Shown: positions 33,298-42,586, counted from the first letter of the stretch. The stretch: DNA of 64,000 nt from Alistipes sp. UBA934 (GCA_002293535.1 DBDK01000005.1:77524-141523); one strand, 5' to 3'. Notes: generated by a model from the sequence alone, not told the origin. Numbers and translations are program-made.

Positions 33298-33768
33298 ATG
33301 TCGCACCGAATCTTCCTTGTGGGTTTTATGGGCAGCGGAAAAAGCAGCTTCGGAAGGCGCTTGGCGAGCCAGTTGGGATGGGACTTTGTCGATACGGACG
33401 CCACTATCGAGCAACTCGCAGGAATGACCGTCGCCGAGATTTTCAAGCGATGTAGCGAAGAGTGCTTTCGTGCGCTGGAAAAGCAGGTGATCGAAGAGTC
33501 GGCGGCAAGGGAAGGTGATACGGTCGTCTCTTTGGGCGGCGGGGCTGTCTGTCGCGAAGGGGTGATGGAGATGCTGAACAACGCAGGCGAAACCCTGTAC
33601 CTGAAAATGAAGCCAGCGCGGCTGGTCGGGCGAATGGGAGAACTGGCACGAGCGCGACGACCGAAAATCGCCGGAATGAACGACGAGAATCTACTCGCAT
33701 ATATTGAAAAAACTCTACCGGAACGCGAAAAATACTATAATCAAGCTACTTACGTTATCGAATTATGA
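33298..33768 (+). CDS. aroK: Shikimate kinase
   Basis: Fifth step of the shikimate pathway to chorismate. 156 residues from the ATG at 33298, one base after the parC stop; a possible GTG at 33274 lies inside parC and is not needed. Walker A is MGSGKSSFG, the substrate Asp is in VDTDATIE, the glycine motif is SLGGGAVC, and the lid carries RPKIAG. It overlaps purL by 4 bases (ATGA). Confidence 0.94.
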   Translation: MSHRIFLVGFMGSGKSSFGRRLASQLGWDFVDTDATIEQLAGMTVAEIFKRCSEECFRALEKQVIEESAAREGDTVVSLGGGAVCREGVMEMLNNAGETLYLKMKPARLVGRMGELARARRPKIAGMNDENLLAYIEKTLPEREKYYNQATYVIEL

Positions 33769-36700
33769 TACTGTTTTTTGGTGGCAAAGGCCACAAAATA
33801 TACGCCCTCGACGCCTTTGCGGAGCTCGACGCTACGGAAATCGAACGACTCGAATGGTTGTTTGGTGATGCTAAACACCTTGATAAAGAGAGTGTTACAG
33901 GAAAGTTTATAGGCCCGCGCCGAGAAATGATCACCCCCTGGAGCACCAATGCCGTGGAGATCACCCAAAATATGGGTATCGAGGGGATAAGGCGAATCGA
34001 GGAATTTGTACGCGAGGAACAGGGGGCAGAAGTGACGTTCGATCCGATGCTGAACAGACGCTATAACACTCTGGATCAGGATGTTTTCGCTATCACTGCA
34101 CAACCGGAACCAGTGCGAAATGTTTGCGACATTGCAGAATATAACAAACAGGAAGGACTGGCCCTAAGTGATACGGAAGTGACTTATTTGCAAGAAGTCA
34201 GCACTAAGATGGGGCGCCCGCTTACGGACAGCGAGGTGTTCGGGTTTTCGCAGGTCAATTCGGAACACTGTCGGCATAAGATATTTAACGGCGAGTTCGT
34301 AATCGACGGTGTGATGCAACCTGAGACCCTTTTCGGGCTGATCAAAAAAACAACTAAAGCTAATCCAGGGCAAGTTACGTCGGCATACAAAGATAATTGC
34401 GCATTTCTACAAGGGCCTGTGGCTGAGCAATTTGCCCCCGCAACTCACGATAAGCCGGACGAATTCGAAACCAAAGATTTCGAGAGCGTGATTTCGATCA
34501 AGGCCGAGACTCACAACTTTCCAACAACCGTCGAACCGTTCAACGGAGCGGCAACCGGCTCAGGCGGAGAGATTCGCGACCGAATCGCCGGCGGAAAAGG
34601 GGCATTCCCGGTGGCAGGCACAGCGGTATATATGACCTCGTATCCGAGACTCGATGGTGGGCGCCCGTGGGAACAAGCCGTTCCTGCCCGTAAGTGGCTG
34701 TATCAGAGTCCCGAAGAGATCCTTATCAAAGCGTCGAACGGCGCCAGCGATTTCGGCAACAAATTCGGCCAACCGCTCGTATGTGGCTCATTATTAACGT
34801 TTGAGCACCGTGAGAACAACAAGACCTGGGGTTATGACAAGGTCATTATGATGGCCGGCGGAGTGGGATACGGGAAAAAAGCTGACAGTCTGAAAGATGA
34901 ACCGGTTGCAGGTGATGCCGTGGTGCTGCTTGGCGGTGACAATTACCGCATCGGGATGGGTGGAGGAGCCGTTTCGAGCGTCGCGACGGGAGAGTTTGCC
35001 GGCCAGATAGAGCTCAACGCCGTACAGCGCTCGAATCCAGAGATGCAACGACGCGCTTACAATGCAATCCGTGCTGTGAGTGAGGCAGATACGAACCCGA
35101 TAATCTCGATTCACGACCACGGCGCAGGCGGCCATTTGAACTGTTTGAGCGAGCTGGTCGAGGCGACGGGCGGGCGAATAGATATGGAGCAACTGCCCGT
35201 TGGCGACCCAACATTGTCGGCGAGAGAAATTGTTGGCAATGAGTCGCAAGAGCGTATGGGACTGGTTGTTGGCAAAAAATATTTGGACTATCTCCGTGCC
35301 ATTGCCGAACGCGAACGCGCCCCGATTTACACCATCGGCGAGACTACGGGCGACGGACGTTTCACATTTGTAAACAACATCACGGGTGAACGCCCGATCG
35401 ATTGGCCGTTGGAGTATATGTTTGGCAAAGCACCACGTACTGTAATGGCGGACAAAACATTACAGGATTTATTTAAACCATTGGTTTATAACGACGGGCA
35501 AGTCGTAAAATACATCGAACAGGTGCTGCAACTCGAAGCTGTGGCGTGCAAAGACTGGCTCACGAATAAGGTCGATAGGTCGGTGGGTGGACGCGTCGCG
35601 ATGCAGCAATGCACCGGGCAGTTGCAGTTGCCGTTGAATGATTGTGCCGTGGTTGCGCTTGATTATCAAGGTGTTACTGGTATTGCTACGGCTATCGGGC
35701 ACGCTCCGGTGGCGGCAATGATCGATCCGGAAGAAGGATCGCGACTGGCGATTGCCGAAGCGCTGACAAATCTTGTTTTTGCACCGCTAACTCACGGACT
35801 ATCAGGTGTTTCGCTTAGCGCTAACTGGATGTGGCCTTGCAAAAATCCGGGAGAAGATGCGCGGTTGTATAAGGCAGTCGAAGCAGCGAGCGAATTTGCT
35901 ATCTCACTGGGTATCAACATTCCTACGGGAAAAGATTCATTGTCGATGACGCAAAAATACCCCGATGGAGAGGGAAATGCGGGTCTGACAGGCAACAAGG
36001 TTTTGGCGCCAGGTACAGTGATAATCACCTCAGCAGCAGAGGTTTCGGATATTTCAAGAAGCGTCGGCGCGGCACTAAAGCATACTGAAAGTGAAATTCT
36101 ATATGTCGATATGAGTCGCTGCGATTTCGAGTTGGGTGGCAGCAGTTTTGCGCAAGTGATCGATGGAGTAGGAGATAAGACGCCGAGCGTAGCTGATCCG
36201 GAATATTTTGGACGTGCGTTCAATGCGGTGCAGGGACTAATTAAAGAGGGCCAAGTGCTTGCTGGTCACGACGTTTCGGCGGGAGGATTAGTAACGGCAT
36301 TGCTCGAAATGACCTTTGCGGATAACAAGACGGGAATAGATGTCGATTTGAGCGAGTTGAGTGGTGCGAGTGCGCGCTTGGGCGGCAAAAGCGACCTGAC
36401 GAAACTGCTGTTCAGTGAAAAACCGGCATTGTTGTTACAGGTGTTAAATAGCGCAAAAATTCAAGCGGAATTGGCCAAACAAAATGTTGATTCATACGTA
36501 ATTGGAGGCATAAATCTAAAGCGTCGCTTCAGTATAAAAACTGCCAATGTGGAGTTCGATCTGTTGCAGAACCAACTGCGCGATGTGTGGTACAAGACGT
36601 CGTATCTGCTCGATAGAAAACAAAGCACAACTGCCAAAGCAGCAGAACGTTACACCAATTATAAGGAACAACCCCTGGAATTCAAATTTCCGGCGCACTT

Positions 36701-37517
36701 CACAGGAAAGTATGAACAATGGGGAATCGATCCGCACCGTAAGCAAAAAACAGGTGTGAAAGCTGCCATAATTCGTGAAAAAGGCTGCCAATGTGAGCGA
36801 GAAACGGCCTGGGCAATGCATTTGGCGGGCTTCGACGTGCGTGACGTACATATGACCGACCTTGTGAGCGGGCGCGAGACGCTCGAAGACGTAAATCTGA
36901 TCGTCTTTGTGGGCGGTTTTTCCAACTCCGACGTGCTGGGTTCGGCCAAGGGATGGGCAGGTGCATTTCTATATAACGAAAAGGCTAACAAGGCGTTACA
37001 GAATTTTTATGCGCGAGAGGACACTCTCTCGCTGGGAATTTGCAACGGATGTCAATTAATGGTTGAGCTGGGGCTGATCAAGTCACTGAATGACAGCGGA
37101 AAAAAGCCGAAGATGTTGCACAATGACAGCCATAAATTCGAATCAGGATTCATTGGTGTGGAGATTGCGGAAGGAGCCAACTCGGTGATGCTAAGTTCGT
37201 TATCCGGATCGAACCTGGGCGTGTGGGTAGCGCACGGGGAAGGCAAATTTTCGTTACCGGGAGCCGAGGACGATTATAATATTCCGCTGAAATACAGCTA
37301 CGAAGGCTATCCGGCGAGCCCCAACGGCAGCGATTTTTGTGCCGCAGGGATCGCCAGTCCGGACGGTCGTCATCTGGCAATGATGCCACACCTTGAGCGT
37401 GCGCTAAAACCTTGGAACTGGGCATATTACCCTGAAGATCGCGCCGGAAAAGACGACATCTCGCCCTGGGTAGAGGCATTTGTAAACGCAAAAAAATGGA
37501 TCCAAGAACGTGAATAG
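33765..37517 (+). CDS. purL: Phosphoribosylformylglycinamidine synthase, long form
   Basis: Fourth step of purine synthesis, converting FGAR to FGAM with glutamine. 1250 residues, the fused large form found in proteobacteria and Bacteroidota. It contains two PurM-like halves (KAETHNFPTTVEPFNGAATG; later NIPTGKDSLSM) and a C-terminal class-I glutamine amidotransferase with nucleophile Cys1093 in GICNGCQLM and the acceptor-side His/Glu near the end. Separate purQ and purS are therefore not required. Overlaps aroK by 4 bases and murI by 8. Confidence 0.97.
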   Translation: MILFFGGKGHKIYALDAFAELDATEIERLEWLFGDAKHLDKESVTGKFIGPRREMITPWSTNAVEITQNMGIEGIRRIEEFVREEQGAEVTFDPMLNRRYNTLDQDVFAITAQPEPVRNVCDIAEYNKQEGLALSDTEVTYLQEVSTKMGRPLTDSEVFGFSQVNSEHCRHKIFNGEFVIDGVMQPETLFGLIKKTTKANPGQVTSAYKDNCAFLQGPVAEQFAPATHDKPDEFETKDFESVISIKAETHNFPTTVEPFNGAATGSGGEIRDRIAGGKGAFPVAGTAVYMTSYPRLDGGRPWEQAVPARKWLYQSPEEILIKASNGASDFGNKFGQPLVCGSLLTFEHRENNKTWGYDKVIMMAGGVGYGKKADSLKDEPVAGDAVVLLGGDNYRIGMGGGAVSSVATGEFAGQIELNAVQRSNPEMQRRAYNAIRAVSEADTNPIISIHDHGAGGHLNCLSELVEATGGRIDMEQLPVGDPTLSAREIVGNESQERMGLVVGKKYLDYLRAIAERERAPIYTIGETTGDGRFTFVNNITGERPIDWPLEYMFGKAPRTVMADKTLQDLFKPLVYNDGQVVKYIEQVLQLEAVACKDWLTNKVDRSVGGRVAMQQCTGQLQLPLNDCAVVALDYQGVTGIATAIGHAPVAAMIDPEEGSRLAIAEALTNLVFAPLTHGLSGVSLSANWMWPCKNPGEDARLYKAVEAASEFAISLGINIPTGKDSLSMTQKYPDGEGNAGLTGNKVLAPGTVIITSAAEVSDISRSVGAALKHTESEILYVDMSRCDFELGGSSFAQVIDGVGDKTPSVADPEYFGRAFNAVQGLIKEGQVLAGHDVSAGGLVTALLEMTFADNKTGIDVDLSELSGASARLGGKSDLTKLLFSEKPALLLQVLNSAKIQAELAKQNVDSYVIGGINLKRRFSIKTANVEFDLLQNQLRDVWYKTSYLLDRKQSTTAKAAERYTNYKEQPLEFKFPAHFTGKYEQWGIDPHRKQKTGVKAAIIREKGCQCERETAWAMHLAGFDVRDVHMTDLVSGRETLEDVNLIVFVGGFSNSDVLGSAKGWAGAFLYNEKANKALQNFYAREDTLSLGICNGCQLMVELGLIKSLNDSGKKPKMLHNDSHKFESGFIGVEIAEGANSVMLSSLSGSNLGVWVAHGEGKFSLPGAEDDYNIPLKYSYEGYPASPNGSDFCAAGIASPDGRHLAMMPHLERALKPWNWAYYPEDRAGKDDISPWVEAFVNAKKWIQERE

Positions 37518-38301
37518 CAGGGCGATAGGGATTTTTGACTCAGGAATGGGCGGGCTGACGGTTCGTGCAGAAATCGCGCGAGCGCTGCCTGCCGAATCGC
37601 TGATATATTTCGGCGACGGAGCGAACGTACCTTACGGTTCGAAGACTCACGAGCAGATAACGGAATTTGTAGATGGTGCCGTCAGATTACTGATAGATAG
37701 GGAGATAAAGATGCTTGTGGTGGCGTGTAATGCGGCAACAGGAGCGGCGATCGACCATCTGAGAGCAACGTACGACATTCCGATCATAGGTATGGAGCCA
37801 GCAGTGAAACCCGCCGCACTAAGCACCGAAACGGGTGTTATCGGCGTTCTGGCTACTGCCGCAGCGCTCAAAGGAGAGATTTATAAGACCACAGCTGCGA
37901 GACATCGCGAAAAAGTGGAGATCATAGAACGGGTGGGTGAGGGATTCGTGGAACTCGTTGAAAATGACCACGAAGAAACTCCCCAGGCACTTGAAACCGT
38001 GAAAGCCGCGCTGGAGCCAATGCTCGAAAACGGAGCCGATCGAATAGTGTTAGGCTGCACGCACTATCCGTTTTTGGCAGCGACAATGGAGCGAATTATT
38101 ACCGAACACGCCGCGAAAACAGGCAATGCAAAGGCACAAATAGTCGATTCGGCCCCGGCCATTGCCCGACGAGTGGAACAGTTGCTTACAGAAAAAAATC
38201 TACACGCCGACCCAACGAATGCTCCGAAGCACGAATTTCTGTCGTTCGCAGGCGAAGAATACACCCGGCGTTTGAGAAAAAAATGTAATTTTGCGATATG
38301 A
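37510..38301 (+). CDS. murI: Glutamate racemase
   Basis: Makes D-glutamate for peptidoglycan. 263 residues. The start is a GTG at 37510, 8 bases inside purL; it opens directly with IGIFDSGMGGLTV. Both catalytic cysteines are present, in VVACNAATGA and LGCTHYPF. YFGDGANVPYGSK is the second substrate-binding block. Its stop overlaps the ftsK start (ATGA). A dense cluster of division and wall genes is consistent with its role. Confidence 0.94.
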   Translation: MNSRAIGIFDSGMGGLTVRAEIARALPAESLIYFGDGANVPYGSKTHEQITEFVDGAVRLLIDREIKMLVVACNAATGAAIDHLRATYDIPIIGMEPAVKPAALSTETGVIGVLATAAALKGEIYKTTAARHREKVEIIERVGEGFVELVENDHEETPQALETVKAALEPMLENGADRIVLGCTHYPFLAATMERIITEHAAKTGNAKAQIVDSAPAIARRVEQLLTEKNLHADPTNAPKHEFLSFAGEEYTRRLRKKCNFAI

Positions 38302-40661
38302 AACCCCTGCGTCTCAGCGATAATCAAAAATGGGTCGGCGGACTGGTGCTGTTTTTCCTGGGCCTCTACACCTTATATATATGCGCAAGTTACTTCCTCA
38401 CCTGGAGCGCCGACGCGTCGCTATCGGACGTGATGGGAAGCGCCGCCGACGCTGTGCCGACCGGAGAAAAAGGAACCCTTGGAGCACGACTCGGTGAGTG
38501 GTTGATCGCTCGCGGATTCGGCGCATTCGGAATAGCCATTCCGGTGATGCTCATTATTTTAGGGTTACGGATGATGCGTTACAGGCCCGCGGCTTTGGAA
38601 CGTTCACTACGCATAACACTGATCGGAATGATCCTCGGATCGGTGTCGTTGGGGCTGGTTTTCGGCACACAATGGGGCGTTTTCGGAACCGGCCTGGGAG
38701 GCGAATTGGGTATTTTTGCCGCCGAATGGCTGCGTGCTAAAATCGGATTCCCCGGTGCGGCCCTTGGCTTGTTGTGCCTGTGGATACTGCTCGCAGTCTA
38801 CATCAGCCGAGAAACCATCGCAGCTCTAAATCGAACAGGACGAGCAATTGTCACGACTATCACGCGAGTGGGATCCGATCCATTGCCCGGCGATGAGAGT
38901 TTCCAGGAGGAGGCAAGGGAGGCTGCCGAAGAAGAGATGCTCGCAGGTAAGCCGGTGGTGACGGGAGCGACAGACGTGTCGGGCGTGCCGCCATTTGACT
39001 ATACTTTCGAAACCATACCGCTTGAAGAAGAGCACCCTATAGAGATAGACAAGCCTCTTGAAGAACCCGCCGCAAGACGTACTGTGGATGGAGTTTTTGA
39101 GATCGTGGAGCTCGAACCGGAACCGGAAGCAGAAGACGACGACATCGAAAACAGGCTCTACGACCCGCTCAAAGAACTGTCGAGCTATCGAAAACCCGAC
39201 ATCGAGGGAGTTCTGAAAGATCACGGCACAAAGGTGGAGGTGACGGACGAAGAGATTCAGGCGAACAGCAACCGTATAGTGCAGACTCTGAGGAACTTCG
39301 GAATTGAGATAAGCAAGATAAAGGCCACAATAGGCCCAACGGTTACTCTTTATGAGATCATTCCGGCGCCTGGTGTAAAAATCTCCAAGATCAAGGGCCT
39401 TGAACAAGATATCGCTCTGAGTCTAAAAGCGTTAGGAATCAGGATTATCGCTCCTATGCCCGGCAAGGGGACTATCGGGATCGAAGTGCCGAACCAGAAC
39501 AGGGAGATCGTGTCGATGTACTCGCTGGTGAAATCGGTGCGGTTCCAGGAAAGCAATGCCGAATTGCCACTGGTATTGGGCAAAACCATTCAGAATGAGA
39601 CGTTTCTGGTCGATCTGGCAAAAATGCCTCACCTTCTCATTGCCGGCGCCACTGGACAGGGTAAGAGTGTGGGCCTCAACGTGATAATCTCGTCGCTGCT
39701 CTACAAAAAGCATCCGGCGGAAGTCAAATTCGTGATGGTCGATCCCAAGAAGGTAGAGCTGTCGCTTTACTCGCGTCTCGAAAAGCACTTCTTGGCCAAA
39801 ATGGAGAGCGAAGAGGATGCAATATTGACTGATACTCAAAAAGTTGTCTATACCCTCAACTCACTATGCGGCGAGATGGAAGCAAGGTATGAGTTGCTAC
39901 GAAAAGCGGAAGTCAAAAAAATTAGCGAATACAACGAGAAGTTTGTGAATCGCCGCCTAAATCCCGAAAAGGGACACAGGTATCTACCTTATATTGTGGT
40001 GGTTATCGACGAGTTTGCCGATATGATTATGACGGCAGGCAAGGAGGTCGAACAACCTATCACGCGTCTGGCACAACTTGCACGCGCGACGGGAATCCAT
40101 CTCATTATCGCAACTCAACGCCCTGATGTTAAGGTTATTACTGGACTCATCAAGGCCAACTTCCCGGCACGCATCGCATTTCGCGTGACTTCGATCGTCG
40201 ATTCACGCACGATCCTCGACCAAACAGGGGCCAATCAACTTATTGGTCAGGGAGATATGCTCATTTCGCTTAACGGTGAGATCACGCGTGTGCAGTGTGC
40301 GTTTATCGACACGCCGGAGATCGAAAAGATGACCGAAGTTATTCAGGATCAGCGAGGTTATGCGGCGGCATACCAACTTCCCGACTACGTCCCGGAGTCC
40401 AGTGGGGATGGGGCTGCGGGTGGCGATATTGGTGACGTGGATCGGATGTTCGAGGAGGTGGCGCGTTTTGTGGTCAATAATCAGCAAGGCTCGACCTCTA
40501 ACATTCAGAGACACTTTGCGATAGGGTATAATCGCGCCGGACGGTTGATGGATCAATTGGAGAGGGCAGGCATTGTTGGTCGCGCAGAGGGAAGCAAGCC
40601 TCGCGAAGTGCTTATACAAGATCCGCGCAGCCTGGAGCGAATTTTTGAGGATATACTATGA
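38298..40661 (+). CDS. ftsK: DNA translocase FtsK
   Basis: 787 residues. The first 190 hold about four membrane spans; an acidic linker (to about 290) follows, shorter than in E. coli. The motor starts near 300, with Walker A GATGQGKS at 450-457 and Walker B VVVIDEFADMI. The C-terminal gamma winged helix is RMFEEVARFVVNNQ... through RAGRLMDQLERAGIVG, which in other species recognises KOPS sites. FtsK sits at the septum and pumps DNA during chromosome segregation. Overlaps murI by 4 bases; the LolA-like gene follows. Confidence 0.96.
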   Translation: MKPLRLSDNQKWVGGLVLFFLGLYTLYICASYFLTWSADASLSDVMGSAADAVPTGEKGTLGARLGEWLIARGFGAFGIAIPVMLIILGLRMMRYRPAALERSLRITLIGMILGSVSLGLVFGTQWGVFGTGLGGELGIFAAEWLRAKIGFPGAALGLLCLWILLAVYISRETIAALNRTGRAIVTTITRVGSDPLPGDESFQEEAREAAEEEMLAGKPVVTGATDVSGVPPFDYTFETIPLEEEHPIEIDKPLEEPAARRTVDGVFEIVELEPEPEAEDDDIENRLYDPLKELSSYRKPDIEGVLKDHGTKVEVTDEEIQANSNRIVQTLRNFGIEISKIKATIGPTVTLYEIIPAPGVKISKIKGLEQDIALSLKALGIRIIAPMPGKGTIGIEVPNQNREIVSMYSLVKSVRFQESNAELPLVLGKTIQNETFLVDLAKMPHLLIAGATGQGKSVGLNVIISSLLYKKHPAEVKFVMVDPKKVELSLYSRLEKHFLAKMESEEDAILTDTQKVVYTLNSLCGEMEARYELLRKAEVKKISEYNEKFVNRRLNPEKGHRYLPYIVVVIDEFADMIMTAGKEVEQPITRLAQLARATGIHLIIATQRPDVKVITGLIKANFPARIAFRVTSIVDSRTILDQTGANQLIGQGDMLISLNGEITRVQCAFIDTPEIEKMTEVIQDQRGYAAAYQLPDYVPESSGDGAAGGDIGDVDRMFEEVARFVVNNQQGSTSNIQRHFAIGYNRAGRLMDQLERAGIVGRAEGSKPREVLIQDPRSLERIFEDIL

Positions 40662-40665
40662 GAAC

Positions 40666-40683
40666 CGGAACGCCGGCAGCGAT
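40666..40683 (+). repeat. GC-rich 18-base motif, copy B
   Basis: CGGAACGCCGGCAGCGAT, between the ftsK stop and the ATG at 40688, 4 bases before that ATG, the same spacing as in copy A. Confidence 0.6.
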
Positions 40684-40687
40684 TTAT

Positions 40688-41287
40688 ATGAAACGTCTAT
40701 TGCTTATTTTAGTTGTTACCTTATTCTCCGTCAGTTCTTTTGCGGATGAGAAGTCGGGTGCATTGCTCGGTGCGCTGAAGCAAAAAATTGCTGAAATGGG
40801 CCCTTACCGAGTGGAGTTTTCGGTGACCATAGACGGAGAGTCTGTTGAAGGAAAATACGAGGTGAGTGGTGAGAGTTACCTTGTCACGACCCCGGAAATC
40901 GTACTGTATTGCGACGGTATGACAAAGTGGGAGGTGCATCTGATTGATCGTGAAGTCATTATAGATGAAGTGGATCCCACGGATCGCACGGTGTTAAACA
41001 ATCCGACGCGTCTTTTTGATTTTTTGGACGGGAGCTACACTCATCGGTACGCAGGGCCGGCATTGATCAACGGGGTGAACTGCAACAAGATAGAACTACA
41101 CGGAGTGGGTGACGCTTATATTTCCACGGCAACAGGCCTACCCGTGCGTTTGAGCTATCGTATGGCACTGCTGGGAACCGACGCAGTCATTGATGTTGCG
41201 CACATTACACCACACATCTCGCTCGGAGCAGAATTTAACTATAACTCAGCTCGCTACGAAGGATTTGAGGTTATAGATTTTCGATAA
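40688..41287 (+). CDS. LolA-like outer-membrane lipoprotein carrier
   Basis: 199 residues. The signal peptide MKRLLLILVVTLFSVSSFAD supports the start at 40688. An in-frame ATG at 40658 would overlap the ftsK stop in the ATGA manner common here and add MRTGTPAAIY, so it cannot be excluded. The mature part is beta-rich with LolA-like spacing: YRVEFSVTIDGESVEGKYEVSG, then a tail of strands, ending FEVIDFR. LolA carries lipoproteins through the periplasm. It is 3' to ftsK, a position shared by other Bacteroidota as far as I recall. Its end overlaps the convergent 73-residue gene by 17 bases. Confidence 0.78.
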   Translation: MKRLLLILVVTLFSVSSFADEKSGALLGALKQKIAEMGPYRVEFSVTIDGESVEGKYEVSGESYLVTTPEIVLYCDGMTKWEVHLIDREVIIDEVDPTDRTVLNNPTRLFDFLDGSYTHRYAGPALINGVNCNKIELHGVGDAYISTATGLPVRLSYRMALLGTDAVIDVAHITPHISLGAEFNYNSARYEGFEVIDFR

Positions 41288-41492
41288 GACGGCTCACACT
41301 CGACACGATAGATGCCAACGGGAACGATAAAATAAGCCCCGCAAAACAAGCTGCAGCCGCAATCAAAGTCCAATTTGCCCGCCGATGCAGGCGCGCGGCC
41401 TCCTGACACGCCGCTGCCAACAAAACACGACGCTCGAACCCTGCCGGCATAACAAGCTCTGGGTGAGCCGCTTTAATCAATTCTTCCATCAT
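41271..41492 (-). CDS. Small membrane protein coupled to an ECF sigma factor (possible regulator)
   Basis: 73 residues: a basic, helical N-terminal half (EERRVLLAAACQ-like, GFERRVLLAAACQEAARLHRR) and one membrane span (WTLIAAAACFAGLILSFPLASIV). It starts 4 bases inside the end of the ECF sigma gene, so the two are coupled. An anti-sigma role is tempting because of position and topology, but no ASD or other anti-sigma motif is visible and the cytosolic part is only about 40 residues. Confidence 0.65.
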   Translation of the reverse strand: MMEELIKAAHPELVMPAGFERRVLLAAACQEAARLHRRANWTLIAAAACFAGLILSFPLASIVSSVSRLIENL

Positions 41493-41971
41493 TGCATTCC
41501 CTCCATTAATTCGCGCAACCGAGTTCGCACCCTGTGCAGTCGCACCTTAACGTTCACCTCACTAAGGCCACAAATCGTGCCGCATTCGCGCACAGATTTG
41601 TCGTCCGTGTAAAAAAGCGTCACCAACGTTCTGTCCAGCGGCGGCAAAAGTTCCAACGCACGCCGCATCTTGGCAATATTCACTTCTGTCAATTCCCAAT
41701 TGTTCTCAGGCTCAGGCGCTTCGGATATGTCTGCCGGACCATCGAAAAATTCGCGCCGAGATCGCAACGACGACACGGCCGTGGTATATACAATCCTGTA
41801 AAGCCAAGTCGAGAGCGCTCCTTCGCCACGCCAAGTGTGTCGCTTCAAATAGGCCTTAACCAGCGCATCCTGCACCACATCTTCAGCTGCTTCGCGCTGA
41901 TGCACAATACCTTGCGCAAGAACTAAGAGTCGCGGCGAGTAGTCACGCACAAGTTTAGCAAAATCCTCCAT
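41489..41971 (-). CDS. ECF-type RNA polymerase sigma factor
   Basis: 160 residues from the ATG at 41971. Region 2 is seen in YSPRLLVLAQGIVHQREAAEDVVQDALVKAYL and the -10-reading TWLYRIVYTTAVSSLRSRR; region 4 in ALELLPPLDRTLVTLFYTDDKSVRECGTICGLSEVNVKVRLHR (read in two parts, with the recognition helix at LSEVNVKVRLHRVRTRL). An open frame further up to 42037 crosses the promoter, which contains a GTAAC-N16-CGTC sequence typical of ECF promoters, suggesting that the factor drives its own gene. Confidence 0.92.
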   Translation of the reverse strand: MEDFAKLVRDYSPRLLVLAQGIVHQREAAEDVVQDALVKAYLKRHTWRGEGALSTWLYRIVYTTAVSSLRSRREFFDGPADISEAPEPENNWELTEVNIAKMRRALELLPPLDRTLVTLFYTDDKSVRECGTICGLSEVNVKVRLHRVRTRLRELMEGMQ

Positions 41972-41982
41972 CTTAGTATTGA

Positions 41983-42035
41983 GACGCACGAGGCACAAAA
42001 AAGTTACAGTGTAACCTTTTTCTACCGAACGCGTC
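41983..42035. promoter_or_regulatory. Bidirectional ECF-type promoter built on a palindrome
   Basis: The palindrome GTTACAGTGTAAC (42003-42015) gives a GTAAC -35-like box on each strand. On the plus strand CGTC follows after exactly 16 bases (42032-42035). On the minus strand CGTC also follows after exactly 16 bases (41986-41983). The outputs are the DUF6249-like gene at 42071 and the sigma gene at 41971. Confidence 0.75.
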
Positions 42036-42070
42036 AAAATTACGAAGTTAAACTTAAAAAACTAAAAATT

Positions 42071-42538
42071 ATGCACACCGAAGGTTTAGTCGCTCTGTTA
42101 ATTCCGATTCTTTTCGTCATCGGACTGTTTACCGCGATCTCGCTGAACATTTATTTTAAGAACCGCACAAAATCGATTATGTATGGGCACTTTACGCAGG
42201 GTTGTTCACCGGCCGACTTAGCTCGTGTCGAGGCGGAAGCGAAGACCGAGCGTATTGAGGCGAGAACCCAGCGTCTCGAAGCAAGAGCTCAATATTCACG
42301 TGACTCGTGGTTCCGTGTGGGTGGATTCCTCGCCGGCGCGGGCATTGGCACGGCTATCGGTTGCCTTTTAATGCCCTGTCTGAATGGAATTTTCGCAGGC
42401 TCGTGGGTCGATGAGACAGCTTGGTTCGTGTTTCTGATATTAGCCATCGCGCTGTTTTTCGGTGGCATTGGGATTATTGGATCACACTTTGTCCAGAAGG
42501 CCTTAGACGGCAAGGTCGGTACGCCGACAGCGAAATGA
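42071..42538 (+). CDS. DUF6249-like membrane protein, divergent from the ECF sigma factor
   Basis: 155 residues. One N-terminal span (LVALLIPILFVIGLFTAISLNIYF), a charged heptad-like stretch with repeated Glu-Ala-Arg (about residues 55-80, likely coiled coil), then two C-terminal spans (residues about 85-105 and 117-137). This layout fits the DUF6249 group. It is expressed from the plus-strand half of the ECF promoter, so it is a likely member of that sigma regulon and could act in envelope stress, by inference. The last codons carry copy D of the GC-rich repeat. Confidence 0.72.
   Translation: MHTEGLVALLIPILFVIGLFTAISLNIYFKNRTKSIMYGHFTQGCSPADLARVEAEAKTERIEARTQRLEARAQYSRDSWFRVGGFLAGAGIGTAIGCLLMPCLNGIFAGSWVDETAWFVFLILAIALFFGGIGIIGSHFVQKALDGKVGTPTAK
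42517..42534 (+). repeat. GC-rich 18-base motif, copy D (variant)
   Basis: CGGTACGCCGACAGCGAA, differing from the other copies at two or three bases. It encodes the final Gly-Thr-Pro-Thr-Ala-Lys of the DUF6249-like protein and so lies at a gene end, not a start. Confidence 0.5.
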
Positions 42539-42574
42539 GTCACGCAAAATTAAGATAATTCGGACAATTTTTCG

Positions 42575-42582
42575 TACTTTTG
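42575..42582 (+). promoter_or_regulatory. -7 promoter element of mqnE
   Basis: TACTTTTG ends 4 bases before the GTG start at 42587, so transcription would begin near or at the start codon. No good -33 element is visible. Confidence 0.5.
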
Positions 42583-42586
42583 GGGC

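Noticed and set aside
40658..40687. Extended start of the LolA-like gene (ATG 40658)
   Set aside because: It would fit ATGA coupling to ftsK, but it puts ten residues before a complete signal peptide. Kept as an alternative only.
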